Shown one piece after another: positions 13,001 to 25,900 of a DNA stretch of 64,000 nt (position 1 is the first letter of the stretch; every line of letters starts with the position of its first letter). The stretch spans positions 72,043-136,042 of the forward strand of contig JAREIK010003358.1 in NCBI GenBank assembly GCA_029783825.1. The letters run 5' to 3'. The stretch is from Sapria himalayana. Lineage: Eukaryota; Streptophyta; Magnoliopsida; Malpighiales; Rafflesiaceae. A program made the position numbers and the translations under genes. The notes below the pieces were generated by a model, which worked only from the letters and a program-made list of their open reading frames with translations, was not told where the DNA came from and made no database searches.

Positions 13001-15275
13001 AAATTAAAATAACAAAATATTTATTTATATTATTTTTTAATATTTTCAAAGGTTATAACCTTTGAAAATATAATACTTTTTAAATTTTTTCAAAAGAGAA
13101 TTCAATATTTAGTTATAATAATCATTATATTTATATATCATATAAATTCAATATAAACAATATTATTGATAAATATTCTAATAATGATTAAAAAATAAAT
13201 TAATAATTTATTATTAATAAGATAGATATCAATTAAAATATAATTACCAAACCTATAATGATTCAGAAGCAAAGCAAATTATATTACTATATAATAATTT
13301 TTTGTTTTTACTTTTTTTCTTTTAATAAGTTTATCCATATTTTTTTTGATGAAAAAGAATTTATATAAATTATATTTGTGTAACTTTTAATTTATTTTGT
13401 TATTAATATTTATATAAAAATAAACAAATAAATAATTAAATGAATATTTAAAATTATAATGAAAATAAAATGAGATTTATTCTTTATTATTTAGGGTATA
13501 CCAGTTTAATTTAAATTATCTCTGTCTCTCTAATAATTTATTTTGTAATTAATATTTCAATAAAAATAAACTGATAAATAATTATACTAAAAATTTAAAA
13601 TTATACTGAATAAAAATTAAAATGAGATTTATGAATTATTATTAATGCATACCAGTTTAATATTTTAAGTATTTAAATGTTTTTTCATTTAGGACTTTAG
13701 CAATTTATATTTTTAGGCATTTAGTGGTTTATAGGTTTTGTTTAAACAATGAAATAATATAAAAATTATTTTTGATATTTTTTCACATTTTCAAATATTA
13801 TAACCTTTGATAATATAATAATTTTAAAATTTTTAAAAAATGTGAATACAATATTTAGTAATAATAATCATTATAATTATATATAATATAAACTAAATAT
13901 AAACAATTTTATTCATAGATATGATATCAATTTTCAAAAAATAAATTAATATGTTATTATTATTATGATGGATATAAATTAAAATATAATTGCAAAACCT
14001 AAAATTATTCAAAATCGAAGTAAAATTTATTACTAAATATAATTTTTTTTTTAGGTTTTGCTTCTTTTTATAAGCTTATATTTTTTTTATGAAAAATAAA
14101 TTATTTAAATTATATTTGTATCACTCATAATTTATTTTGTAATTAATATTTTAATAAATTATTTAAATTATATTTAAAGTTTACGAGTTTAAAGGTTTAA
14201 GTATTTAGGGGCTTTTGTGTTTAGGAGTTTAGATGTTTAAGGGTTTAATCATTTAGTGGTTTATAAGTTTTATTTAAACAATGATATAGCAAAAAATTTA
14301 TCTTTATTATTTTTTCTAATTTTTGAAGATTATATCCTTTGAAAAAATAATAATTTTTAAATTTTTTCAAATGTAAATATAATATTTATTTATAATATTC
14401 TTCATAATTATAATTCATTTAAATTCAATATAAATAATTAAATTGCTAGATATTATAATTATGATCAAAAAATAAATTAATAAACTATTATTAATAAAAT
14501 AGTTATTATTTAAAAAGTATTTGAAAAATCTAAACTTATTCAAATCAAAGTAAAATATATTACTAAATAATAATTTTTTTTAATGTTTTCCTTTTTTCAT
14601 AAGTTTATTATTTTGTTATTAAAAATAAATTATTTAAAGTATATTTGTCTTACTCATAATTTATTTTGTAATTTATAATTCTATAATAATAAGCTACTAA
14701 ATAATTAAAATGAATATTTAAAATTATAATGAATACAAATAAAATTGAGATTTAATATTTATTATTTATTATTCAAGATATACCGGTTTAATGGTTTAAG
14801 TATTTAGGTGTTTTGTGGTTTAGGAGTTTAGTGATTTAATTGTTTAGACCTTTAGTGATTTATAGTCTTTATTAAAAGAATGAAATAACAAAAAATTTAA
14901 TTTTTTGATTTTTTTTTTAATTTATGAAGGTTATAAACTTTGAAAATATAATAATTTTTAATTTTTTTTAAGTGTGAATATAATATTTAGTTATAATAAT
15001 CTTAATGATTATATATAATCTAAACTCAATATAAATAATTTTATTGATAGATATTATAATAATTATCAATAAATAAATTAATAAACTCGTATTTATGAGA
15101 ATGATATAAATTAAAATATAATTGTAAAATGTAAAATGATTCAAAATCAAAATAAGATACATTATTAAATAATAATTTTTTATTTATAAAATTTTGCCTC
15201 TTTTTATGAGCATTTTTTTTGATGAAAAATAAATTATTTAATTTATATATGTCGCACTAATAATTTATTCTAGCA
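4020..15275 (-). repeat. AT-rich satellite, R orientation (block R1)
   Basis: About 19 monomers are present in reverse complement orientation, with heptamers reading TTTAGG. Palindromes lie near 4098, 4643, 5225, 6066, 7022, 7660, 8258, 8793, 9376, 11096, 11704, 12443, 13044, 13786, 14323 and 14925. Some monomers have lost the palindrome by internal deletion (joins near 5775, 6545, 9850 and 10420). Between 10.8 and 13.7 kb a triplet of full monomer, about 140-bp short monomer and full monomer repeats with a period of about 1.33 kb. AT-rich open frames of about 60 codons occur by chance and no gene is supported. Confidence 0.92.
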
Positions 15276-16206
15276 TTAGCAATGGTCATGATTGTATATT
15301 TTGTCTCTATAACACAAAATCATATCGATGAGAATATGCCGTAACTAGTGTCTCTCTATTGAACATATTGTTATGGCACTAAGAATGATCATGAATACAT
15401 ATTTAATCACTATAATAATGGGTCGCAGTATTGGATATGACCATAGCATGTGCATTTTATCTTTATATTGCAAAGTCATTGCACTAGGAATGATTGTAAC
15501 TTTGGACATTCCTCAAGAGAAAAAGTCATGACCCTAGAAATAGTTAAAGCTCGAGTACTACTCTTTATAACTTTCTATAGCTAAAATTCTTGGGATTGGA
15601 AATATCACTATGGCTTTTTCCTTTGATTTGTGACCTCAAGTGTCAATATGCAAGACTAATATTTTGAGCAATGATTAAAACCTTTAATACATTTGAATAT
15701 GATTCATTTACACCTTTTTTGGTATTGTGAGCTTGTATACATAACTCATTTAATATAAAAAGAATGAAATGATACTTTTCATATCCATGAGGATATAAAA
15801 AAAAGGCTTAGACATGCCAATAAAATAAATTGTTTGATTCTTGATTGAAAGAGAGCCCATACTTCTTGCCCTGCTCAAACAACCCTGGGGCTAGTTTGTT
15901 CTAATAGGCTACAAGGTGGTTATTTTTTTAGAGGTGAACTATGTTTTTAAAAAATTGCTTTGAGTGTGTGCATAAGAGATATTTTAGAAGAAAGTACAAT
16001 AATCAATATAAATAGCATCCTCAACAACTAGTATTTCAACAAATAGGGGTAGAACTTTGGTTTAGTCTGTTAGCGTACATGAGTCAAATTACCTTTGATA
16101 GCCCAGTGGTTCAACATCAAATATGATGAGACATAATAGAGATAAAGTAAAAGCTCCTATTATTTTTTTAGAGCTCTAGCAATCATTCTAGAGTTGAGAG
16201 ATGAAC
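15276..16206 (-). repeat. Non-satellite segment S1, inverted copy of 54753-55645
   Basis: This segment has more balanced composition and is unrelated to the satellite. It matches the reverse complement of 54753-55645 along its whole length. The right boundary with satellite (GAACAAAATAAATTATTTT) is the same in both copies. The left boundary is private: homology stops at TAGCATTAGCAATGG (15276), whereas S2 continues into other sequence. S1 contains a 48-bp stretch (15624-15671) absent from S2 and bounded by TGATT direct repeats. Diverged motifs of the type GCACTAnGAATGAT recur at about 15281, 15375, 15478 and 15531, suggesting an old tandem repeat of about 95-100 bp. No coding capacity is recognised. 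Confidence 0.85.
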
Positions 16207-19200
16207 AAAATAAATTATTTTAATTATTTTGTATAATTTAAATTTTTATTTTAATTATTTACCAGTTTATTTTTATTGAAATATTAATTACAAAATAAAT
16301 TATTAGTGTGACAAATCTAATTTAAATTAAACCGGTATATCCTAAATAATAAAGAGTAAATCTCATTTTTTTTTCATTTTAATATTAAATATTAAAATTT
16401 AATTATTTATTTGTTTATTTTTATATAAATATTAATTACAAAATAAATTATGAATTACACAAATATAATTTATATAAATTATTTTTCATCAAAATAAATA
16501 TAGATAAACTTTTTTAAAAAAAAATTTCAAAACAAAAAATTGATATATAGTAATATATTTTGCTTTGCTTCTGAATCATTTTAAATTTTGTAATTATATT
16601 ATAATTGATATCTCTCTTATTAATAATAAATTATTAATTTATTTTTTGATCATTATTAGAATATTTATCAATAAAATTGTTTATATTGAATTTATATGAT
16701 ATATAAATATAATGATTATTATAACTAAATATTGAATTCACTTTTGAAAAAAATTAAAAAATTATTATATTTTCAAATGTTATAACATTAAAAAATGAGA
16801 AAAAATATTAAAAATAAAGTTTTTGTTATTTCATTTTTTAAATAAAACCTATAGATCATTAAATGCTTACTTACTTAAATCAGTAAGATCATAAATCCCG
16901 AAACCCATAAATACATAAACCTTTTAACAGCTATATACTACTTAATAAATAATAATCTCATTTTTATTTATTTATTATAATTTTAAATATTCATTTTAAT
17001 TATTTATAGTTTAATTTTTTAGAAAAAGTAATTAAAAAATAAATTTCGAGTGAGAGAAATATTATTTAAATAATTTATTTTAATAAAAAATAATATAAGC
17101 TTATAAAAATAAGGAAAATTTTAAAAATTAAATATTATTTTTTAATAATATATTTTGATTTGATTTTGAATCATTTTCTGTTATGTAAATATATTTTAAT
17201 TAATATTTATATTATTAATAATAGTTTATTAATTTAATTTTTGATCATTATTATAATATCTATCATTAAAATTATTTATATTGAATTTATATGATATATA
17301 ATTAGTAAGATTAATATAATTATACATGGTATTCACATTTCAAAACATTTTAAAAATTATTTTATTTTCAAAGGGTATAACCTTTCAAAATCAGAAAAAA
17401 TCTAAAAAAAAAATTTTATTTTTATTATATAAATAAAACCTATAAGCCACTAAATACCTAAAAACATAAATTGATAAACTCCTAAACGACAAAACTCCTA
17501 AATAATCGAACCATTAAACCAGGATACCACATATAATAAATCATAAATATCATTTTAATTTGTTTTCATTATAATTTGAAATATTCATTTTAATTATTTA
17601 TTAGTTTAATTTTTATAGAAATATTAATTACAAAATAAATAATGGGAGAGACAACTATAATTTTAATAATTTATTTTTAATCATAAAAAATATATAAGCT
17701 TATAAAAAGAAGTAAAAATTTTAAAACAAAAAAATATTATTTAGTAATATATTTTACTTTGATTTTGAATCATTATATATAGGTATTGCAATTATATTTT
17801 AATTGCGATAAATCTTATTAATAATAGTTTATTAATTTATTATTTGATCAATTTTATAATATCTAAATATAAAATTACTTATATTGAATTAAAATATCTT
17901 ATAATTATTAAGATTATTATAACTAAATATTATATTTACATTTGAAAAAAATTTAAAAATTATTATATTTTCAAAGGTTATAACCTTCAAAAATGATAAA
18001 AAATAACAAAAATAATTTTTTTATTATTTAAATAAAACTTATAAACCACTAAATGCCTATACATTTAAATCTCTAGACTCCTAAACCCCAAAACCCCCTA
18101 AATACTTAAACCATTAAACCTATATAACTTAAATAATAAAAAATAAATCTTATTTTTATTTGTATTCATTATAATTTTAAATATTCATTTTAATTATTTT
18201 TTAGTTTATTTTTATAGAAATATTAATTACAAAATAAATAATGAGTGAAACATATATAATTTAAATAAATTATTTTTTAAGAAAAAAAATATAAGCTTAT
18301 AAAAATAAACAAAATTTCAAAAATTTTAAATTTTATTTAGTAATATAATTTACTTTGATTTTGAATTATTTTAGGTTCTACAAATATATCTTAATTAATA
18401 TCTATCTTATTAATAATAGTTTATTAATTTATTTTTTGATCATCAAAGTTATATATATTAATAAAATTTTTTATATTGAATTTACATCAAATATAATTAT
18501 TAAGATTATTATAACTAAGTATGTATTCATATTTTAGAACTATTAAAAAATTATTATATTTTCAAAGGTTATAACCTTTGAAAATCACCAAAATTCATAA
18601 AAATAGATTTTTTGTTATTTCTTTGATTAAATAAAACCTATAAATCAATAAATAAAACCTAAATGTGTAAACATATAAATCAATAAACTCATTAACCCCA
18701 AAACCACTATAAACTTAAAGCATTAAATAGGTATACCCTAAATAATAAATCATAAATCTCATTTTTATTAGTATTCATTATAATTTTATATATACATTTT
18801 AATTATTTATTAGTTTATTTTTATAGAAATATAAATTAAAAAATAAATTAATAGTAGACAATTATAATTTAAATAATTTATTTTTCATCAAAAAATATAT
18901 AAGCTTATAAATGGATACAAAAATTCAAAAATTTAAAATTAATATTTAGTCAAATATTTCACTTTGATTTTGAATCATTTTTGGTTTTGTAAATATATTT
19001 TAAACAATATTTATCTTATTAATAATTATTTATTAATCTTTTGTATGATCATTATTATAATATATATCAATATAATTTTTTATATTGAATTTAAATGATA
19101 TATAATTATTAAGATTATCATAACTAAATATTGTATTCACATTTAAAAAAAATTTAAAAATTGTTATAGTTTCAAAGGATATATTAAATTTTTTGTTTTT

Positions 19201-19231
19201 TTTAAAATAAAACCTATAAACCACTAAATGC
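16207..19231 (+). repeat. AT-rich satellite, F orientation (block F2a)
   Basis: A short monomer near 16330 (GGTATATCCTAAATAATA join) is followed by four full variant monomers. Their heptamer blocks lie near 16.86 (A'), 17.46 (G), 18.06 (F) and 18.68 kb (E). Palindromes are near 16770, 17367, 17964 and 18559, and there is a broken one near 19170. The block ends in the heptamer region of a fifth monomer, where the hAT element is inserted. The exact start is uncertain by about 20 bp because the S1 edge is itself AT-rich. Confidence 0.9.
18043..18120 (+). repeat. Representative telomere-like heptamer block
   Basis: This is one of the better preserved examples of the block found in every complete monomer. 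Read in sevens from AACCACT it gives AAATGCC, TATACAT, TTAAATC, TCTAGAC, TCCTAAA, CCCCAAA, ACCCCCT, AAATACT, TAAACCA, TTAAACC. The CTAAA core recurs at 7-bp spacing, as expected of decayed plant telomere repeat (CCCTAAA). The periodicity is seen directly and the telomeric origin is inference. Confidence 0.6.
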
Positions 19232-19248
19232 TAGGGGTGCTCATGGGA
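19224..19248. repeat. Left target duplication and terminal inverted repeat of hAT copy 1
   Basis: CTAAATGC (19224-19231) is the satellite sequence duplicated on insertion. The element starts at 19232 with TAGGGGTGCTCATGGGA. The inverted counterpart is at 22909-22925 and reads TAGGGGTTCTCACGGGA on the other strand, with two mismatches in 17. An 8-bp duplication and a TAGGGGTG-type end are characteristic of plant hAT elements. Confidence 0.9.
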
Positions 19249-22200
19249 TGGGATGCGATGGGGATTACAATTCTCCAGTCCCTTCCCACAGTTCAGAGAT
19301 TATTTTTTGAAGATCCAGACTCGTCCCATAGGTTGAAAATATCATGATGGGACGGGATGGAGATATGGGATTTTGGGTAGGATAAAATGGTTCCGGGACA
19401 AAACGGAGTTCAAACATTTTTTTCAATTTATTTTCTTCAAACCAGCCAAGTTAGTTCATGTCTAAACCTTTTGTTGTACCATATATCTTTCCTTAGTTAT
19501 GTATCTTTCCAACTCAAATTTGGCCAATTTTGTTTTGTCAAATAGGTTGAATACCGGAAATGAGTTTTATTACCTTGTCAAAAGCTTTGATGTGCAGAAA
19601 AGGATAGAAATGATAAATAGAACGGGACTGAGTAGTGTGCTTAATTTGGTTCTTTGTTTTATCACAAGTTGGCTTTGTGCAGCCGAGTAAAAGTTAACCA
19701 TAATAGCAATACTACATTTTTTAAACAAATACTTAAAATATTAAGGAATAGCTAAAGATGACCACAAACATTGGTAGCATTAATTACTACTTAATTAATT
19801 GCTAAAAGTAGGCAGCTTAATATAACAAAAAAATAGAACTAATAGCAACCATGATAATAATCATTTCAAAGGTCCTTCCCGGAACAGCAATGAAAATCCA
19901 AACCCAATTAATTATCTCTTCTACAACTCCTCCCTTTTCTTTCTCCACTGTAGAAGGACAACCAAAGATGAAAATGTGTTAATCATGTAGACATAAATTT
20001 CTAAGATGAAAGAGTAATAAAAAAACAAAATATTACCTTATAAAATTTAATACGCCCATTCCAAATTTAGTTGGCCAACTATAGTTGGATGAATATTTGG
20101 ATCTTGAGACCCCTCTAAAAATTATAATTGAACCATATTTTTATTAAATTGAATGAATAAAATAAGTAAAAGTGAAATTAAAATTTACAAGATTTGTATA
20201 CTAACCAGATTCATTATCATCAATGTCTTGAACTAATTCTTCAATTTCAATAGGTTCGTTTGAGCTTCTCAACCAATCTTGTAGACATATGATAACTTCA
20301 GATGTAATAGGTGTTAAAGTACTCCAAATTTTATCTAAAGTTCTACCCCCAGTTCTAAATGTAGATCCATAGGCCACAGTAGATGCTTCGATAGCAAATA
20401 CATCCCTTGTGACATTTGCTAAAGAAGGATACCTAACCTCATTTACCTTCCAACAGTTTATAAGATCAAAATCAATTTTATTTTTTTCAAGTATGTCCTC
20501 CAAGTACCTATCCAAATCTTCCAAAGCTGCAACTTCTTGTTCTTTCTCCAATTCAACAAAAAAAATCATCAACATAAGTATCACTACCATCAAAGAAATC
20601 ATCATTTATATTCAACACAGTAGAAGAGAAATCATCTTCTTTTGATTCATCTTCATTTAAATCTTTATAATTATCCATCATCTCATTTAAAGCATTTATA
20701 ACCTTTTTCACTAAATTTTTAGCCAATTCCTCTCCATAATGCTACGTGTACTTAACCTTGAGATATTTGAGCTTATATCTAGGATCCAACACTACTGCTA
20801 CAAAATGCATAATATTTGTTGACTAAAGAGAACCCCAATATTTGTTGAATTTATTCCTCATTTTCATACCCATTTCTGACACTATTGTGTCTCTACTATA
20901 TTCACAAAGCTCAATTTTTTTTCAAAATTCGAATAATCTCATTAAAATTAACACTAGAGGTAGAATATTATGAGCCAGAAAATTTACAAGTTACCTCATA
21001 AAAAGTTTTCAAGAAACGAGACATAATTTTGGTGTTTGTTTAGTCTCTAACAGTTGGAACGTTTGAACCAAACTCCTTCAAATACCTTTGGTCTTTTTCC
21101 TCCAACTTATCAAATTCTTTTCGATATTTTATCTCAGTTTGTAGCATCAAATATGTTGAATTCCATCTTGTAGGACAATCTAATTGCAATGAAGATTTAT
21201 ATGTCAAGTTGCTTCTTCAACACATAACTTAAACATATCTAATCTTTTAGGACTGCTCCTCACATATTTCACCACACCTCTAATTTTTTGAATATCACCC
21301 TCAACTACTGTAATGCCATCTCTAACAATTAAGTTTATGATATGAGCACAATATCTCATATGAAAATGCTTGCCTCTCAAAGGTACAACACTTTTCTTCA
21401 CAAGCCTTTTTTTCAATTGTTCAACTGCAACATCATTATTTGATGCATTGTCAACAGTAATGAACATCAACTTTCTCAAACCCCATTCATTCATGCAAAA
21501 CTCAATAGCATTTCTAATATTAACTCAAGAATGACTTTTAATTACACAAAAGTTCAAAAGACTTTTATGCATATTCCATTGAGAATCAATGAAATGAACA
21601 GTCAAACATATATAAGACAAATTTTTAATGGTAGTCCAAGTGTCAGTAATCAATGAAACTCTACAACAATGAGATGATATGCTATCTAATAATTTCTTCT
21701 TTTCCTTCACAAACATAGAAAAACAATCCCTCAGTGTAGAATACCAAGATGGTATTTTAAATTGAGTCACACTAACTTCACAAAACTTTTTAAACTCATC
21801 CCTCTCAACAAAACAAAAAGGAAATTCATCTTTTATGATCATTTTCACCAAAGCCTCTCTAACTAGTTCTTGATCATATTGCCAACAAGTTAATTTGTTA
21901 TCCTCTGAACAAGTACCTTTAGAGAAACTCAACAAAGATTGTTACTTATCTTTACCTTTGTGAGCTTCTATTAATTCTTTTTTATGTGGAAATTTCCTAC
22001 AAGTATTTCTCAAGTATTTCTATAAACCCGAAGTACCTTGATCACTTTTTGCCATGTATTCTCTCCTTCACCATATACAAGATACCCTACCAGTTTCATT
22101 TTCCTCTGAATCAACTAATATCTCATAAGTTTCCCAAACAACAGACTTATTCTTTTATGAGCTTGAGGTTCAGATGTACCTTGACTTTCTTTTACAATTG

Positions 22201-22925
22201 GAATTGAAGAACCTGTCCGTAACAATAGGAAGGCTTCGTGAAAGGATGATGATTGGATTTACCAGTACTTTGATCATTTGAGATATGATTATTTTTCATT
22301 TATCGCTGGATTGTGCCATCTGCATTGCCATTAATTCATATGATATGTTAAGTATAAAAACATATAAATATTTCAATCAAGCAAGCTCTACAAACCTGAC
22401 TTCTAACACATTCAACCCACTCGTTCGTCCAAACCACAACACCACAACACCACAACCAATACTCAACAAAACTGACTGAAACACATAATAATAATAATTA
22501 ATTACTCAATTCTCGTCAGAAAAACAAACCAAAAGGCTGGTGGCATCTGGGACACTGTGGAGGCAACCAGAAGTTCGACGGACAAGGGCTGGACATTAAT
22601 AAACACGGATGGAATGGCACGAGGTGGCCTTGAACCCGTCGGAACAGCAATAGGTGCGTCGGAATTGGATGGGCAGTAGCTGAATTGGTGGCAACTTCAT
22701 GTTATATATATATATATATATATTCCTGGTTCTAGTATCAGTTTTTTAGGATGGGATGGTTCTTGGGATTGATATTGCTTAAGATCCGGAACCATCCCAA
22801 AAGAAAAAATACATGATAGAACAGGACGGGAAAAGTCAAAGTCAATGGATTTTGTCCGTCCCGATTCTTTCGGGACAAGACTACGAGTCATTGTCGCGAA
22901 TCTCCGAGTCCCGTGAGAACCCCTA
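19232..22925 (-). mobile_element. hAT-superfamily transposon, complete ends, decayed coding (copy 1)
   Basis: This is a 3,694-bp element with recognisable inverted ends and 8-bp target duplications CTAAATGC / CTAAAAGC (one mismatch). The transposase remnant lies on the minus strand. Both ends are rich in GGGAT/GGGAC motifs (for example 19246-19262, 19353-19369 and 22741-22905), consistent with subterminal transposase-binding repeats of hAT elements. A (TA)n run lies at 22702-22722 in the 5' region. Relative to 50605-54000 it keeps 162 bp (19723-19884) and the terminal 146 bp that the other copy has lost. It is inserted in the heptamer block of a satellite monomer. It may still be mobilisable in trans because its ends survive, but it cannot make transposase. 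Confidence 0.92.
20047..22220 (-). pseudogene. hAT transposase pseudogene (BED finger, DDE and dimerisation domains)
   Basis: On the minus strand the order is: degenerate BED zinc finger (about 22090-21985), RNase-H-like core with DTWT (about 21640) and DNASNND (about 21440), CAH motif (about 21345), CPTRWNSTY (about 21165), and C-terminal hAT dimerisation region (20605-20203). This is the order of plant BED-type (RICESLEEPER-like) hAT transposases. The start codon is ACG instead of ATG (22220-22218). Stops replace a zinc-finger Cys (22068-22070), a Trp (22020-22022) and an Arg (about 21522-21524). A frameshift after the first 23-24 codons is shared with copy 2. The Glu expected in the ESxFS motif is Gly (20366-20368). 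An intron of 91 bp (20205-20115, GT-AG) leads to a last exon at 20114-20047 ending in TAA. The protein is non-functional. Confidence 0.88.
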
Positions 22926-22933
22926 CTAAAAGC
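22909..22933. repeat. Right terminal inverted repeat and target duplication of hAT copy 1
   Basis: The element ends at 22925 in GAGAACCCCTA. CTAAAAGC (22926-22933) is the second copy of the 8-bp target site and differs by one base from 19224-19231. This is the 5' end of the transposon with respect to the transposase. Confidence 0.88.
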
Positions 22934-25900
22934 ATATAAAGTAAAATCTGTAAACTCCTACCCCCATAATGCCTAAATACATAAACCATTAAACTGCTAA
23001 ATACTACTTAATAATTAATAAATCTAATTTATATTGCTATTTGTTATATTTTTAAAAATTCATTTTAATTATTTATTAGTGTATTTATTTAGATATATTT
23101 ATTACAAAATAAATTATGAGTGGGACAAATATAATTTAAATAATATATTATTTATCTAATAAAAATATATGCTTATAAAAGAAGTATAAATTTAAAAATT
23201 AAAAATCATTATCAAGCAATATAAGTTACTTTAATTTTGAATCAATTTGAGTTTTGTAAATATTTTTTAATTAATATCTATCTTAATATTAATAGTTTAT
23301 AAATTTAATTTTTGATCATTATTATAATATCGATCAATAAAATTATTTAGTTTAAATTTATATGATATATAATTATTAATATTATTATAACAAAATATTG
23401 TATTAAAATTTAAAAAAAAATTAAATATTATTATATTTTCAAATGTTATAACCTATGAAAATGATAAAAAATAATAGAAATTTTTTTTGTTATTTTATTT
23501 TTTTAAAAAAACCTTTAAACCTCTAAAAGCCTAAAAATAAAAATCACTAAACTCCTAACAACAAAAACTTTAAATACTTAAATCATTAAATTGGTATACA
23601 TTAATAATAAATCATAAATCTCTTTTAGATTTTTATTCATTATAATTTTAATTTTTTATTTTAATTATCTTTCAATTTATTTTATAGAAATATTAATTAC
23701 AAAATAAATTATTAGTGAGACAGATCTAATTTAAATTAAAGAGGTATCCCTAAATAATAAATAATAACTCTGATTTTTTTTCATTATAATTTTAAATATT
23801 CATTTTAAATATTTATTTGTTTATTTATTTATAAATATTAATTACAAAATAAATTGAGTTAGACAAATATAATTTATATAAATTATTTTTCGTCAAAAAA
23901 TTATTGATATACTTTTTAAAAGAAAAAAAAATTTCAAAACAAAAAATTATTATATAGTAATATATTTTGCTTTTCTTTTGAATCATTTTATGTTTTGTAA
24001 TTATATTTTAATTGATATCTATCTTATTAATAATAGATTATTAATTTATATTTTGATCATTATTATAATATTTATTAATAAAATTGTTTATATTGAATTT
24101 ATGTGATCTATAAATATAATGATTATTATAAATAAATATTGTATTCACATTTAAAAAAAAATTAAAAATTATTATATTTTCAAAGGTTATAACCTTTGAA
24201 AATATTAAAAAATAATAAAAATAAATTTTCTATTATTTTATTTTTTTAATAAAACCTATAAACCACTAAATGCATACACAGTTAAATCAGTAAATTTATA
24301 AACCTCTTATTGCCTAAATACATAAACCATTAAACCACTATAAACTACTTAATAATTAATAAATCTAATTTTTATTTCTATTTATTATAATTGTAAATAT
24401 TCATTTTAATTATTTATTAGTTTACTTTTATAGAAATATTTATTACAAATTAAATTATGAGAGCGACATATATATTTTAATTAATTATTATCCAGGAATA
24501 TATTTTAATTTAATTTTGAATCAATTTGGGTTTTGTAAATATTTTTTAATTAATATCAATCTTTTTATTAATATTTTATTAATTTAAATTTTGATCATTA
24601 TTATATTATCTATCAATAAAATTGTTTATATTCAATTTATATGATATATAGTTATTAATAATATTATAACTAAATATTGTATTATCATTTCAATAAATTT
24701 TATATATTATTAGATTTTTTAAGGTTATAACCTATATAAATGAGAAAAAATTACAAATGTTTTTTTGTTATTTCATTGTTTAAATAAAACTTATAAACTA
24801 CTAAATGCCTAAAAACATAAATCCCTATTATTAATATCTATCTCACTCTTTATTTAGTGATATATTTTAAGCTTATAAAAAAAATAGATTTTTTTGTTAT
24901 TTAGTGATATATTTTATTTTCCTTTTGAAAAATTTTAAGTTTTGATATTATATTTTAAGTAATATCAATCTTATTATTAATAGATTTTTAATTTATTTTT
25001 TGATAATTATTAGAATATCTCTCAATAAAATTATTTATATTGAATTTATATGATATATACTTATTATGATTATTATAAATATATATTGTATTCACTTTTG
25101 AAAAGAAATTTAAAAATTAATATATTTTCAAAGGTTATAACCTTTAAAAATGAGAACAAATAATAAAAATAATTTTTTTGGTATTTCATATTTAAAATAA
25201 AACCTATAGATCATTAAATGCTTACTTACTTAAATCTGTAAGCTCATAGACTTCGAAACCCCTAAATACATAAAGCTTTTAACAGCTATATACTACTTAA
25301 TAAATAAAAAAATCTCATTTTTATTTCTATTTATTATAATTTTAAATATTCATTTTAATTATTTATAGTTTAATTTTTTATAGAAATATTAATTAAAAAA
25401 TAAATAATGAACGAGACAACTATAATTTTAATAATTTATTTTTAATCAAAAAAAAATATAAGCTTATAAAAAGAAGTAAAAATTTAACAACAAAAAATTA
25501 TTATTTAGTAATATATTTTACTTTGATTTTGAATCATTATATATAGGTTTTGCAATTATATTTTACTTAGATTTTGAATATATCTTGAGTGAGGCAAAAA
25601 TTATTTAAATAATTTATATTAGATCAATAAAAAATATAAGCTTATAAAAAGAAGGAAATATTTGAAAATTAAATATTATTATTTAGTAACATATTTTGAT
25701 TTGATTTTAAATCATTTTGTGTTATGTAAATATATTTTAATTAATATTTACATTATTAATAATAGGTTATTAATTTACTTTTTGATCATTATTATAATAT
25801 CTATCATTAAAATTGTTTATATTGAATTTATATGATATATAATTAGTAAGATTAATATAATTATACATGGTATTCACATTTCAAAAAATTTTAAAATTTA

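Noticed and set aside
19499..19690. Open frame in the 3' region of hAT copy 1, and a similar one at 53686-53979 on the opposite strand of copy 2.
   Set aside because: Both are antisense to the transposase and lie in the untranslated 3' region. Conservation reflects common descent of the elements.
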